Of a stretch of DNA of 64,000 nucleotides, positions 59,801-64,000 are shown one piece after another. Position 1 is the first letter of the stretch. The number at the start of each line of letters is the position of its first letter. Origin of the DNA: Casuarius casuarius. Taxonomy: Eukaryota > Chordata > Aves > Casuariiformes > Casuariidae. The position numbers were made by a program, and so were the translations under genes. The DNA lies in contig PTFA01000005.1 of NCBI GenBank assembly GCA_003342895.1, positions 1,150,654 through 1,214,653 on the forward strand, in the 5' to 3' direction. The notes beneath the pieces are model-generated. The model was not told the DNA's origin, did not search any database, and worked only from the letters and a program-made list of their open reading frames with translations.

Positions 59801-62152
59801 ATAAAAAGTTCAAGATAGAAACTTCAGCCATTCTTGTTTTCTTTGAGATGCTGCTTGTTTTGGCAAGCGCAGGCTATCAGTGGGTTTTTAGCAACTCAGG
59901 GTTTAACTGGAATTTGTATTATGTACGGGCTTGATCTGAATGATTTCTCTCTCAGAAATCTCTTGCAGATCAGGTCAGCAAGTATCCACTCCTGCCAGGT
60001 TATGCTATTCCTTAAAAAGTATTTTAAGACTGTAGGCTTGCACAGTTAACCTAGGCTAGATCTGGCCTTGCCAACACTGACACATAATGCAGAGCTCGTC
60101 TGAAGGCCAGGTTTCCAGAGATGTCTGCGAAATTCATACTCCCCTGTCCATTCACTATTGTACATATATAGTGATCAGCATACACACTTGTCACAGCTGT
60201 TATTGTACGGTTTATGGTATTTCCCCTTATTGCCTATTCTATGTATGGAACTGCTGTGACTGCTGTAGAGAGCTAATTCCACCTCTGCATGGTGATTTTC
60301 AGCTAAGACGATCACAGACTCTGAGTGCATCTTTTTTGAATGTGTACACTAATCAACTACCTGCCCATGCANTTCTGCATACAAGCACAGTCAGTCTTCT
60401 CAGACAGAGCAGCCAAAGATACAGAGACAAATGGTTTGGGATGGAGCCTACCTTCTGCTGGTGAATATCTTTAAAAGAAAAATACTTCTGAACGTTGATG
60501 GGGTCAGGGTATCTGCAGCATCCTTTACATAGCAATGTTTCTAGAAAAAGCAGAGCTAATTATTCTAATGCCTCTTTCTCCAGCTGGGTGTCCATGGATA
60601 CGCCTTTCTGAACACTAACAATGGCTACATCCTTTCACACCCAGACCTGCGTCCTTTGGTACGTATATATGTAGCTGTGAATTTGAGAACCTTTGCTCAC
60701 TTGAAAACAGACTCTCAGGGATGCTCCTGATTTCTCACATTTTTTGGAGCTGTGAGGCTACCAGGTTCTGACATATAGATATTATGAACATGAGGCCAGA
60801 GAAAACAGTTCCACACACATTGATGTATACATGCATGCAAGTGTATGAAGTATAAGGTATACTCCCTGCCTGTTCTCTGTAAGAGAGCATGTGAGTGCTG
60901 TACTTGTGTGCACTTACTGTACTGTGGGTACACGTATTTGCATGCATGCAAGATTTCATTGCTGAGTATCAAACTGCAGAAACAATTCTCCTCACTCAGG
61001 CACATCTGCTACAGGAAGATTCAGCACGAATAGCACCTCAGTAATAGTTGCCCAGCAGCTGTAGGGTTGGACATTTGAGGAATTTGAGGGCTGTAGGCTC
61101 CAGCACCACAAATCTTAGTAACCTCATAAGTCAGAGACAATGTAGGGACTAGTAGGCTGCAGATACTTTCTGGGTCTTGAGGGGCAGAGTGGACACAAGG
61201 ACAACCTGTCTCCTTTGCGGTGTCACTTGGATCTCCAGACTGCACATATCCCTGCAACACANGAAGGGTTTCATTGCACAGATACTCAGACATACAGTGC
61301 ATTTTACATTTCATACATGTGCCTGTGTGCACAAATCCTCATGTGCACAGCTGTAAGTGTTAGTGTGGCTACTGGCAAAAGAAAGTGCCGCAACAGGGCT
61401 TCACACTAGCTGTCTTCAAAGAGGCAGCTTTGTACAGGGAGACAACACGCACTCTCCACTGTGTGAAGAGAAGAGAGACACGGTGTTTCCAGGATGGGAC
61501 CTAGGCAAGGCCAGTGCTTTGTCCTCCGCCTGGGATTGGCCTCTCCTAGTCTACTGCACACCATTTTCTTCACCAGGAAGATTACAGGGAAATAGTTTAC
61601 TTCCATGAGTTAGCTTCAGGTGAAAAGCATACCACTTTGTCAGTGAAGCTAAAGCCTAATTCTCATCAAAAAAGATCTCCTGATGTTATTATCCTGTTAA
61701 AGGGATTAGACTCTTAGCTGTGGGAAACACCTCATTTGCTGGAGGACAGTGTATTGTGCTGAGCTATTTAGTAGAATATTCTCACAAACCAGGCTGTAGC
61801 CTTTACCTGCAAGCTTACCTATGTTCCTGCTTGTCCCTTACTCTTGAAATGGCTTTTCCCACTTGAACTCCCCTAGCCCCAGATTGCCCACGTACAGCAA
61901 TAGATGGCATGGGACTGAGATGGCACCTGTACCAAATGTTGCCTTGTCAGTCAGAGACTAAATGAGGCACCCCTGTTTTATGAATTAAATATCAATTTTT
62001 AAAGGGTTAGTTTGGGAAGTTACCTAACCACTTGTTTTTTTTATCCTTTTTTAAATAAACCCCAGTATAAAGAAGGAAAGAAATTGAAACCTAAACCAAA
62101 CTACAACAGTGTAGATCTCTCAGAAGTGGAATGGGAAGATGAGGATGAAATA
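17795..62152 (+). CDS. CACNA2D4: Calcium channel alpha2delta-4 subunit, 5' half (exons 1-17)
   Basis: CACNA2D4 encodes alpha2delta-4, an extracellular auxiliary subunit of high-voltage-activated calcium channels. It promotes surface delivery and gating of CaV1.4 at photoreceptor ribbon synapses, and loss in human causes a cone dystrophy. The seventeen exons join to 556 codons without a stop. In order they show a signal peptide (about 1-22), the VWA_N region (about 60-215), the VWA domain (about 245-430) with MIDAS residues D251, S253 and S255 and the D359-G360 loop, and then the start of the Cache region (from about 450). C401 matches the cysteine that in alpha2delta-1 is disulfide-linked to delta. 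N-glycosylation sequons are at N112, N155 and N473. Family proteins have about 1,100 residues, so the Cache remainder, the delta part and the C-terminal anchor lie beyond 64000. Alpha2delta-3 is the nearest alternative and fits less well. Confidence 0.97.
17884..23248 (+). other. CACNA2D4: CACNA2D4 intron 1
   Basis: This 5.4-kb intron runs from GTAAGC to a TCTCCTTTTAG acceptor. The first 100 bases belong to the CpG island. An open - strand frame at 18159-18665 (168 codons) resembles no known protein. I recognise no nested gene or clear transposon. Confidence 0.85.
23249..23330 (+). CDS. CACNA2D4: CACNA2D4 exon 2
   Basis: 82 nt that complete T30 and encode residues 31-57, [20 protein letters not shown] through GSLLLQK. 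This is the conserved N-terminal helix-forming stretch of mature alpha2delta-3/4. The WADxFGGDLY and [10 protein letters not shown] blocks are diagnostic for the pair. The acceptor is CTCCTTTTAG|G and the donor AAG|GTAGGC. Confidence 0.96.
24625..24707 (+). repeat. Imperfect two-copy tandem repeat, ~41 bp
   Basis: Copy 1 (24625-24665) and copy 2 (24666-24707) share CCACTATGCAATAAAA and TGTCAGT with a few substitutions and a one-base length difference. This is a diverged local duplication within intron 2. Confidence 0.8.
28453..28482. repeat. C-rich hairpin with 8-bp perfect stem
   Basis: CCCTCCTC (28453-28460) and GAGGAGGG (28475-28482) are exact reverse complements flanking a 14-nt loop of two C runs separated by one A. 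The other strand carries two long G runs, so a quadruplex or i-motif is possible in addition to the hairpin. Confidence 0.85.
30165..30281 (+). CDS. CACNA2D4: CACNA2D4 exon 3
   Basis: 117 nt, phase 0 at both ends, encoding residues 58-96: [20 protein letters not shown] then [19 protein letters not shown]. This is the start of the VWA_N region, an extended charged helix. EVDGLEL and MLRRKVEAV match alpha2delta-4. The acceptor is CCCTCGGGTAG|AAA and the donor GAG|GTATGA. Confidence 0.97.
30282..31776 (+). other. CACNA2D4: CACNA2D4 intron 3
   Basis: 1.5-kb intron, unique-looking sequence. I see no repeat or nested gene. Confidence 0.85.
31777..31836 (+). CDS. CACNA2D4: CACNA2D4 exon 4
   Basis: 60 nt, phase 0 at both ends, encoding residues 97-116, [32 protein letters not shown] is characteristic of alpha2delta-4. 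The N-S-S sequon at N112 is a likely glycosylation site. Acceptor TTGCATTAG|AGG and donor GAG|GTAAGT are good. Skipping this exon would remove 20 residues in frame. Confidence 0.96.
31837..33760 (+). other. CACNA2D4: CACNA2D4 intron 4
   Basis: 1.9-kb intron. It contains a pair of 11-bp inverted arms at 32413-32466, with an extra direct copy of the core at 32389. There is no recognisable gene or transposon. The acceptor CATCAACAG is preceded by a pyrimidine tract. Confidence 0.85.
32389..32466. repeat. Inverted and direct TGCATACCAG copies
   Basis: GCATACCAGCT at 32413-32423 is the exact reverse complement of AGCTGGTATGC at 32456-32466, with a 32-nt loop. A third, direct copy of TGCATACCAG is at 32389-32398. 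Confidence 0.85.
33761..33923 (+). CDS. CACNA2D4: CACNA2D4 exon 5
   Basis: 163 nt encoding residues 117-170 plus the first base of D171, from [20 protein letters not shown] to LPTNVYNK. This is the middle of VWA_N. N155 in VNTT is a glycosylation sequon. The FDYYNS-LINE-DE and NVYNKD blocks match alpha2delta-4. The acceptor is ATCAACAG|TTT and the donor AAAG|GTAATG. Confidence 0.97.
33924..36416 (+). other. CACNA2D4: CACNA2D4 intron 5
   Basis: 2.5-kb intron ending in a strong T-rich tract and CTGCAG. It holds a possible eroded amniote repeat at 34265-34350. The frame of exon 6 is open backwards to about 36143, which is chance and not an extension. Confidence 0.85.
34265..34350 (+). repeat. 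Possible eroded ancient amniote repeat
   Basis: The order GGGCCAGATCC, then CTCACTGATTTCAA, then AAGTGCCTTTGTG resembles a dispersed, partly self-complementary repeat that I recall from turtle and crocodile DNA (agatcctcaaaggtattt, cattgatttcaatgg, aaatacctttgagg). The match is from memory and short, so confidence is low. Confidence 0.25.
36417..36548 (+). CDS. CACNA2D4: CACNA2D4 exon 6
   Basis: 132 nt that complete D171 and encode 172-214 plus the first base of G215: [20 protein letters not shown] then [20 protein letters not shown] and LYP. This is the end of VWA_N. DPxLxWQYFGS is a hallmark of the alpha2delta family, and [12 protein letters not shown] separates alpha2delta-4 from -3 (VNGVYWSESLN). 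The acceptor is TTTCCCTGCAG|AC and the donor CCAG|GTAAAA. Read-through into the intron stays open to 36664. Confidence 0.97.
36549..37622 (+). other. CACNA2D4: CACNA2D4 intron 6
   Basis: 1.1-kb intron. The only structure seen is a short CCATG-rich patch at 37076-37104 containing the 12-bp palindrome ATGCCATGGCAT (37083-37094). Confidence 0.85.
37623..37683 (+). CDS. CACNA2D4: CACNA2D4 exon 7
   Basis: 61 nt, phase-split at both ends (G215 and W235), encoding [20 protein letters not shown]231-N232-R233 lies where alpha2delta-1/2 carry the RRR triplet needed for gabapentin binding. The N in the middle is typical of the drug-insensitive alpha2delta-3/4 branch. The acceptor is GCTCTCGTCAG|GA and the donor TG|GTAAGA. 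Confidence 0.96.
37684..38338 (+). other. CACNA2D4: CACNA2D4 intron 7
   Basis: The shortest intron (655 bp). Nothing is recognised inside. The acceptor CTTCTTATAAAG is somewhat purine-rich next to the AG but follows a pyrimidine tract. Confidence 0.85.
38339..38489 (+). CDS. CACNA2D4: CACNA2D4 exon 8: start of VWA domain, MIDAS
   Basis: 151 nt that complete W235 and encode 236-285: [20 protein letters not shown], then [14 protein letters not shown], then [17 protein letters not shown]251-V-S253-G-S255 is the intact DxSxS metal-ion-dependent adhesion site of the VWA fold. In this family it coordinates a divalent ion and is required for trafficking of the pore subunit. The donor GCA|GTAAGT is excellent. 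Confidence 0.98.
38490..40059 (+). other. CACNA2D4: CACNA2D4 intron 8
   Basis: 1.6-kb intron with no recognisable repeat or gene. It ends in a long T-rich tract and CTTTGCAG. Confidence 0.85.
40060..40134 (+). CDS. CACNA2D4: CACNA2D4 exon 9
   Basis: 75 nt, phase 0, encoding 286-310: [20 protein letters not shown] then RDNRE. This is a VWA strand-helix unit. C296 in EPCFKG is conserved in the family, as is LVQAD. The donor is GAG|GTGAGT. Confidence 0.97.
40135..41050 (+). other. CACNA2D4: CACNA2D4 intron 9
   Basis: 0.9-kb intron with nothing recognised beyond splice signals. Confidence 0.85.
41051..41140 (+). CDS. CACNA2D4: CACNA2D4 exon 10: VWA, second MIDAS loop
   Basis: 90 nt, phase 0, encoding 311-340: [20 protein letters not shown] then [10 protein letters not shown]. 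The loop after AKG carries the third MIDAS ligand, a threonine, in alpha2delta-1/2. Here that position is G325 with T326 directly after it. Acceptor TTCTTGCCAG|CAC and donor GAG|GTAAGA are good. Confidence 0.97.
41681..41710 (+). repeat. 15-bp tandem repeat, two copies
   Basis: GGGGATGGTGCCTGT is followed at once by GGGGATGGTGCCTGC. A short GC-rich run follows. Confidence 0.9.
45640..45735. repeat. TA/TG/CA-rich low-complexity stretch
   Basis: Alternating ATATGTGTGTATGTACATAT, short TA runs, CACACTCACACACC and further TATATATG form an impure dinucleotide microsatellite. Confidence 0.75.
46321..46628 (+). mobile_element. CR1 LINE 3' end, avian type, sense
   Basis: The block order is that of avian CR1: CCCAGTGACAGGACAAGAGG, CGATGGGCACAAACCGAAAC, TTTACTGTGGGGGTGGTTGA, GAGGTTGTGGAGTCTCCATC, GCAGCCTGCTCTAGGTGATC, CCAGATGATCCCCAGAGGTG, ending CCATTCTGTGGTTCTG. 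The ending is the eroded octamer tail. This is a typical 5'-truncated copy, moderately diverged, in the same direction as the host gene. It is the best single clue that the genome is a bird's. Confidence 0.93.
50329..50442 (+). CDS. CACNA2D4: CACNA2D4 exon 11: VWA DG loop
   Basis: 114 nt, phase 0, encoding 341-378: [20 protein letters not shown], then [19 protein letters not shown]359-G360 in MLITDG is the last MIDAS loop. [15 protein letters not shown] matches alpha2delta-4. The donor AAG|GTTTGT is weaker than its neighbours. Confidence 0.97.
50443..51481 (+). other. CACNA2D4: CACNA2D4 intron 11
   Basis: 1.0-kb intron. A probable short CR1 3' remnant lies at 50795-50880. The rest is unique. 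Confidence 0.85.
50795..50880 (+). mobile_element. Probable short CR1 3' remnant
   Basis: CCCAGATGACCTCTCTAGGT, then ACCTTCCAGCCCTATTTACT and CTAAGGTCTG, follow the CR1 terminal consensus (gatgacctctngaggtcccttccagccctatnattctatgattctg). The copy is short and diverged. Confidence 0.5.
51482..51560 (+). CDS. CACNA2D4: CACNA2D4 exon 12
   Basis: 79 nt encoding 379-404 plus the first base of G405: [20 protein letters not shown] then IACNNK. C401 aligns with the VWA cysteine that in alpha2delta-1 pairs with a delta cysteine. The donor AAAG|GTGCGG departs from consensus. Skipping this exon alone would shift the frame inside the VWA domain. Confidence 0.96.
51561..53303 (+). other. CACNA2D4: CACNA2D4 intron 12
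   Basis: 1.7-kb intron with no recognised repeat or gene. The acceptor is TTTCTCCATGAAG. Confidence 0.85.
53304..53437 (+). CDS. CACNA2D4: CACNA2D4 exon 13
   Basis: 134 nt that complete G405 and encode 406-449: [44 protein letters not shown]. This is the end of VWA and the linker to the Cache region. It is nearly invariant in alpha2delta-3/4; [17 protein letters not shown] is the -4 version (VIDQEHDVVWTEAYIDS in -3). The donor is GCG|GTAAGG. Confidence 0.97.
53438..56497 (+). other. CACNA2D4: CACNA2D4 intron 13
   Basis: 3.1-kb intron. Text near 53498-53545 (GGTGTTAGACACCCAG, ATTTAGGCATCTAAC) hints at the same eroded amniote repeat suspected in intron 5. Nothing else was recognised. Confidence 0.8.
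56498..56575 (+). CDS. CACNA2D4: CACNA2D4 exon 14
   Basis: 78 nt, phase 0, encoding 450-475: [20 protein letters not shown] then SKKNET. This opens the Cache-like region. The N473 sequon (NET) is conserved with alpha2delta-3. The acceptor is TTGTGGCAG|CTC and the donor ACA|GTAAGT. Confidence 0.97.
56846..57750 (-). mobile_element. Ancient CR1 LINE fragment (~0.9 kb), antisense
   Basis: Read on the + strand, this follows the old amniote CR1 consensus in reverse complement from its 3' end inward. Blocks include TTCAGGCTGGAAGAGATCAT, TGTCTAGTCTG, AATTCCAGTCTGAATTTGTC, TAGCTTCACCTTCCCATC, TCTCTGTTAGATTAAAAAGC, TGCACCATTTCCAGTTT, TTCCTAGATGAATAATTTTA, TTATCAAAAATGTTGAAAAT and ACACTGGAGCAACCCTCTTG. 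The element's coding strand is -, with its 3' end near 56846. Many indels show it is an old insertion that no longer encodes anything. Confidence 0.88.
57825..57851 (+). repeat. 9-bp tandem repeat, three copies
   Basis: ATTATATGT occurs three times in tandem without mismatch, 63 bp before exon 15. Confidence 0.95.
57915..57995 (+). CDS. CACNA2D4: CACNA2D4 exon 15
   Basis: 81 nt, phase 0, encoding 476-502: [20 protein letters not shown] then [21 protein letters not shown] is a Cache-region signature of alpha2delta-4 ([14 protein letters not shown] in -3). The donor is AAG|GTAAGA. Confidence 0.97.
57996..60583 (+). other. CACNA2D4: CACNA2D4 intron 15
   Basis: 2.6-kb intron. It holds a G-run (58616-58624) and a perfect 154-bp tandem duplication (59265-59572). 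No nested gene is seen. Confidence 0.85.
59265..59572 (+). repeat. Perfect 154-bp tandem duplication
   Basis: Copy 1 (59265-59418) and copy 2 (59419-59572) begin GTTTGGAAACCTGGTATCCT and end CCAATAGGGAAGCC. I find no difference on reading them base by base. The left flank base differs (A before copy 1, C before copy 2), which sets the unit at 154 bp. The sequence is unique-looking and not a simple repeat. It is either very recent or an assembly artefact. Confidence 0.97.
60584..60658 (+). CDS. CACNA2D4: CACNA2D4 exon 16
   Basis: 75 nt, phase 0, encoding 503-527: [20 protein letters not shown] then DLRPL. This is a Cache-domain beta-sheet segment, and GYAF-xTNNGYILxHPxLRPL is common to alpha2delta-3/4. 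The acceptor is TTTCTCCAG|CTG and the donor TTG|GTACGT. Confidence 0.97.
60659..62065 (+). other. CACNA2D4: CACNA2D4 intron 16
   Basis: 1.4-kb intron with no recognised element. It ends in a T-rich tract and AAATAAACCCCAG. Confidence 0.85.
62066..62152 (+). CDS. CACNA2D4: CACNA2D4 exon 17, last in window
   Basis: 87 nt, phase 0, encoding 528-556: [20 protein letters not shown] then VEWEDEDEI. The basic [21 protein letters not shown] block is shared with alpha2delta-3/4. The donor ATA|GTGAGT shows that translation continues in an exon beyond 64000. Confidence 0.96.
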
Positions 62153-64000
62153 GTGAGTATCAGAAACTGATTTTAGCCTTCTTGTATCTCCTTCTTCCTA
62201 TTACTTTGTGTGTATGTGTGGCGGGAGGAGGAGTGAAGAGGCATGCTTACAGCAGGCAACAGATGCTCTTGGTTTCTTCTGTGAGTGACTGGTGCTGCCT
62301 AGGAGCGGCTGCTGGTCTACAAGAGGACAAGAGTGTTGCTCCCCTTCAAAGTACTTGTCTTCTTCTCAATGTGAGGTTTTCCTCCCATGGAACAGGGAGG
62401 GAAGGTGCTGGCAGGAGAATGGAAGCACTTGGGGGGTGCTCCAGGGAGCCAGTCTGTGTGCACATGGCCCAAANGCTAGTGGTAGCTGCCGCACCTCTGT
62501 ACGCAGTTTGCTTAAAACAAAGCCAAGGTATTTTAGGAATATGGAGGCCTCCCATGATGTTACTCATACATGTAGTATATGAGACATAGTTGGAGCCACT
62601 CAACTAACAAGATCTACAGGGAGGAAGAAAGTGCAATTCACGAAGAGACTAAAACTCACAGTCTTTATTAATAATAAACAAAGAGCATNAGGGACTCAGA
62701 CACTTGGGAAAAACAAATTTCCATATAGCCCTTTACTGCGCAAGTTAGGAGGCAGTGAAAACAATAGCTGACCAGAGGGAAAAAAATTGGAAAATGCCCT
62801 TTTTTACTCTCCTTTGAGCAAAATTACTGAAAAGTGAACAAGTGTGCACCTGAACACCTGATATAAAGTGTTTCAGAACTAGAAACCCAGATATAATAGA
62901 AAGGCAGCGAGGTTCTGCTGTAGCTGGTTTTCTTTTACTCAAAAGAAGAATTAAGAGAGAATAAATACTTAAGTTGCTAAGATAAGAACTGCATTTGGAG
63001 TAAGACAGAATTATCCGTGGGACACATGCCTGTGGATTACAGAGAAGATAAACAGATCTGATGCTATAGATATCCACCCAGCAGGGAGGACAAATGAACT
63101 GCCCAGCAAGATGATCTAAGTGACTGCTGTCGCTAGCGCAAGTACAAAGGGCCAAGCCAAAGGAACTCAGGAACTGGAATGGCGGCAGACTGAGAAAGGA
63201 AACACAACAGGACTGTGGGNGAAATGTGGAAAGCAAGACAAAGTTTTACACGTGGCAGGACCAACAAGATAAAGTTTGCCTCTGGCTTTGTGTGGGTTCG
63301 CTGATGTCTTCTAGGAGCTCTGATCCCAATGCAGCGCGCTCTTGCTCCCTGGAGCCAGTTTTAGGGCCGCTCTTCTCTATCCAGTTCACTATTTCACAAA
63401 AGCTTTCAGGAATTTAGAGGCCTCCACCTTGCTGTCATAGTTATTTGGCCAGCAAGTCTGAGCAAAAAATGNTGATACTTGAACACAAATATGATGCAAA
63501 GTGTAAGGTTTCTGTGGTTAGGCAGAGTAAAACTATCCAGAGTGACAAAAATTCAACAGAGGTATGAAAAACAAAACCACTTTATGTTCCTGTACTGCTT
63601 TTTCCAGAAGACAAAAAGGTTGCAGTCACTGAGGGCACAGAGACAATCAGTGACGTGAACGGTATCTGCAGTGTGATTTCAGCAAGTCTAGAGACTCTCA
63701 AGATACACCCACTGCAGCAGAAAGCTGCCAACATTTCAACACTGAGATTTGCAGCTATGCTATTAGATCAATGACAGACTCAACATCAGTTGCAGTATAA
63801 TCTCAGCCACACTGATAAGCAGTAAAATCAGACTGGAAAAATATGCCCAAGTGCTAATGATGTGTAATACAGCCAGCTGCTAAAAGAAATCCAGGGGAGG
63901 AAAAATGGCACTGTCTGGAAAATTCAAATTGGTGCACAATAGTACCACCCACAACTGGGCAGTGAGGAAGTTCGAGCTTCCTTAAAGCACCAAATGGACA
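62153..64000 (+). other. CACNA2D4: CACNA2D4 intron 17, cut by the window edge
   Basis: At least 1.85 kb follows exon 17. I searched for the next expected coding block (the family wording LRxAMxNRxTG) and found none up to 64000. No repeat was recognised. Confidence 0.75.

Noticed and set aside
17795..62152. Assignment of the gene to CACNA2D3 in place of CACNA2D4
   Set aside because: The two are close, but block wording favours -4: [12 protein letters not shown] over VNGVYWSESLN, RNRGWYIQ over RNRKWYIQ, and [17 protein letters not shown] over VIDQEHDVVWTEAYIDS.
1961..63472. Roughly 40 isolated N bases, none within a coding exon
   Set aside because: They look like ambiguous base calls. Coding sequence is only about 2.6% of the window, so their absence from exons is not informative.

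Overview
The window is a draft-assembly piece of a vertebrate, almost certainly bird, genome. The evidence is intron-split coding sequence with GT-AG boundaries, a CpG-island promoter, and copies of the CR1 retroposon: one 3'-end copy of the younger avian type (about 46321-46628) and two much older copies in reverse orientation (about 15950-16195 and 56846-57750). Isolated single N bases are scattered throughout. I see no bacterial genes, operons, CRISPR arrays, RNA genes or viral genes.

One protein-coding gene is recognised. It is the 5' half of CACNA2D4 (voltage-gated calcium channel auxiliary subunit alpha2delta-4), on the + strand. Seventeen coding exons run from the ATG at 17795 to 62152. 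Joined, they give 556 codons (1,668 nt) with no stop. They encode a signal peptide, the VWA_N region, the complete VWA domain with its MIDAS metal site, and the start of the Cache region. The rest of the protein lies beyond the right edge, so the gene is cut by the window and not broken. The paralogue is identified by family-specific wording across the exons, for example [30 protein letters not shown] and SQAQS...SKKNETRSHG.

Layout: 1-16.5 kb is upstream intergenic DNA in which I recognise no exon. It contains faint SINE-like fragments, a perfect 27-nt palindrome, a CpG cluster near 10.2 kb and an old CR1. At 16.5-18.0 kb a complex, possibly conserved non-coding block is followed by a CpG island that holds exon 1. 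At 17.9-64 kb the exons are separated by introns of 0.7 to 9.2 kb. Intron 10 (9.2 kb) carries the clearest avian CR1. Intron 14 is mostly an antisense ancient CR1. Intron 15 holds a perfect 154-bp tandem duplication.

No previously undescribed system is evident. The items most worth checking are the 5' end of the gene (an in-frame ATG-less upstream extension encoding a second hydrophobic stretch, plus two out-of-frame upstream ATGs), two photoreceptor-type TAATCC sites in the CpG island, the block at 16.55-16.80 kb, the 27-nt palindrome at 12.55 kb, the 154-bp duplication, and an altered MIDAS loop in exon 10.
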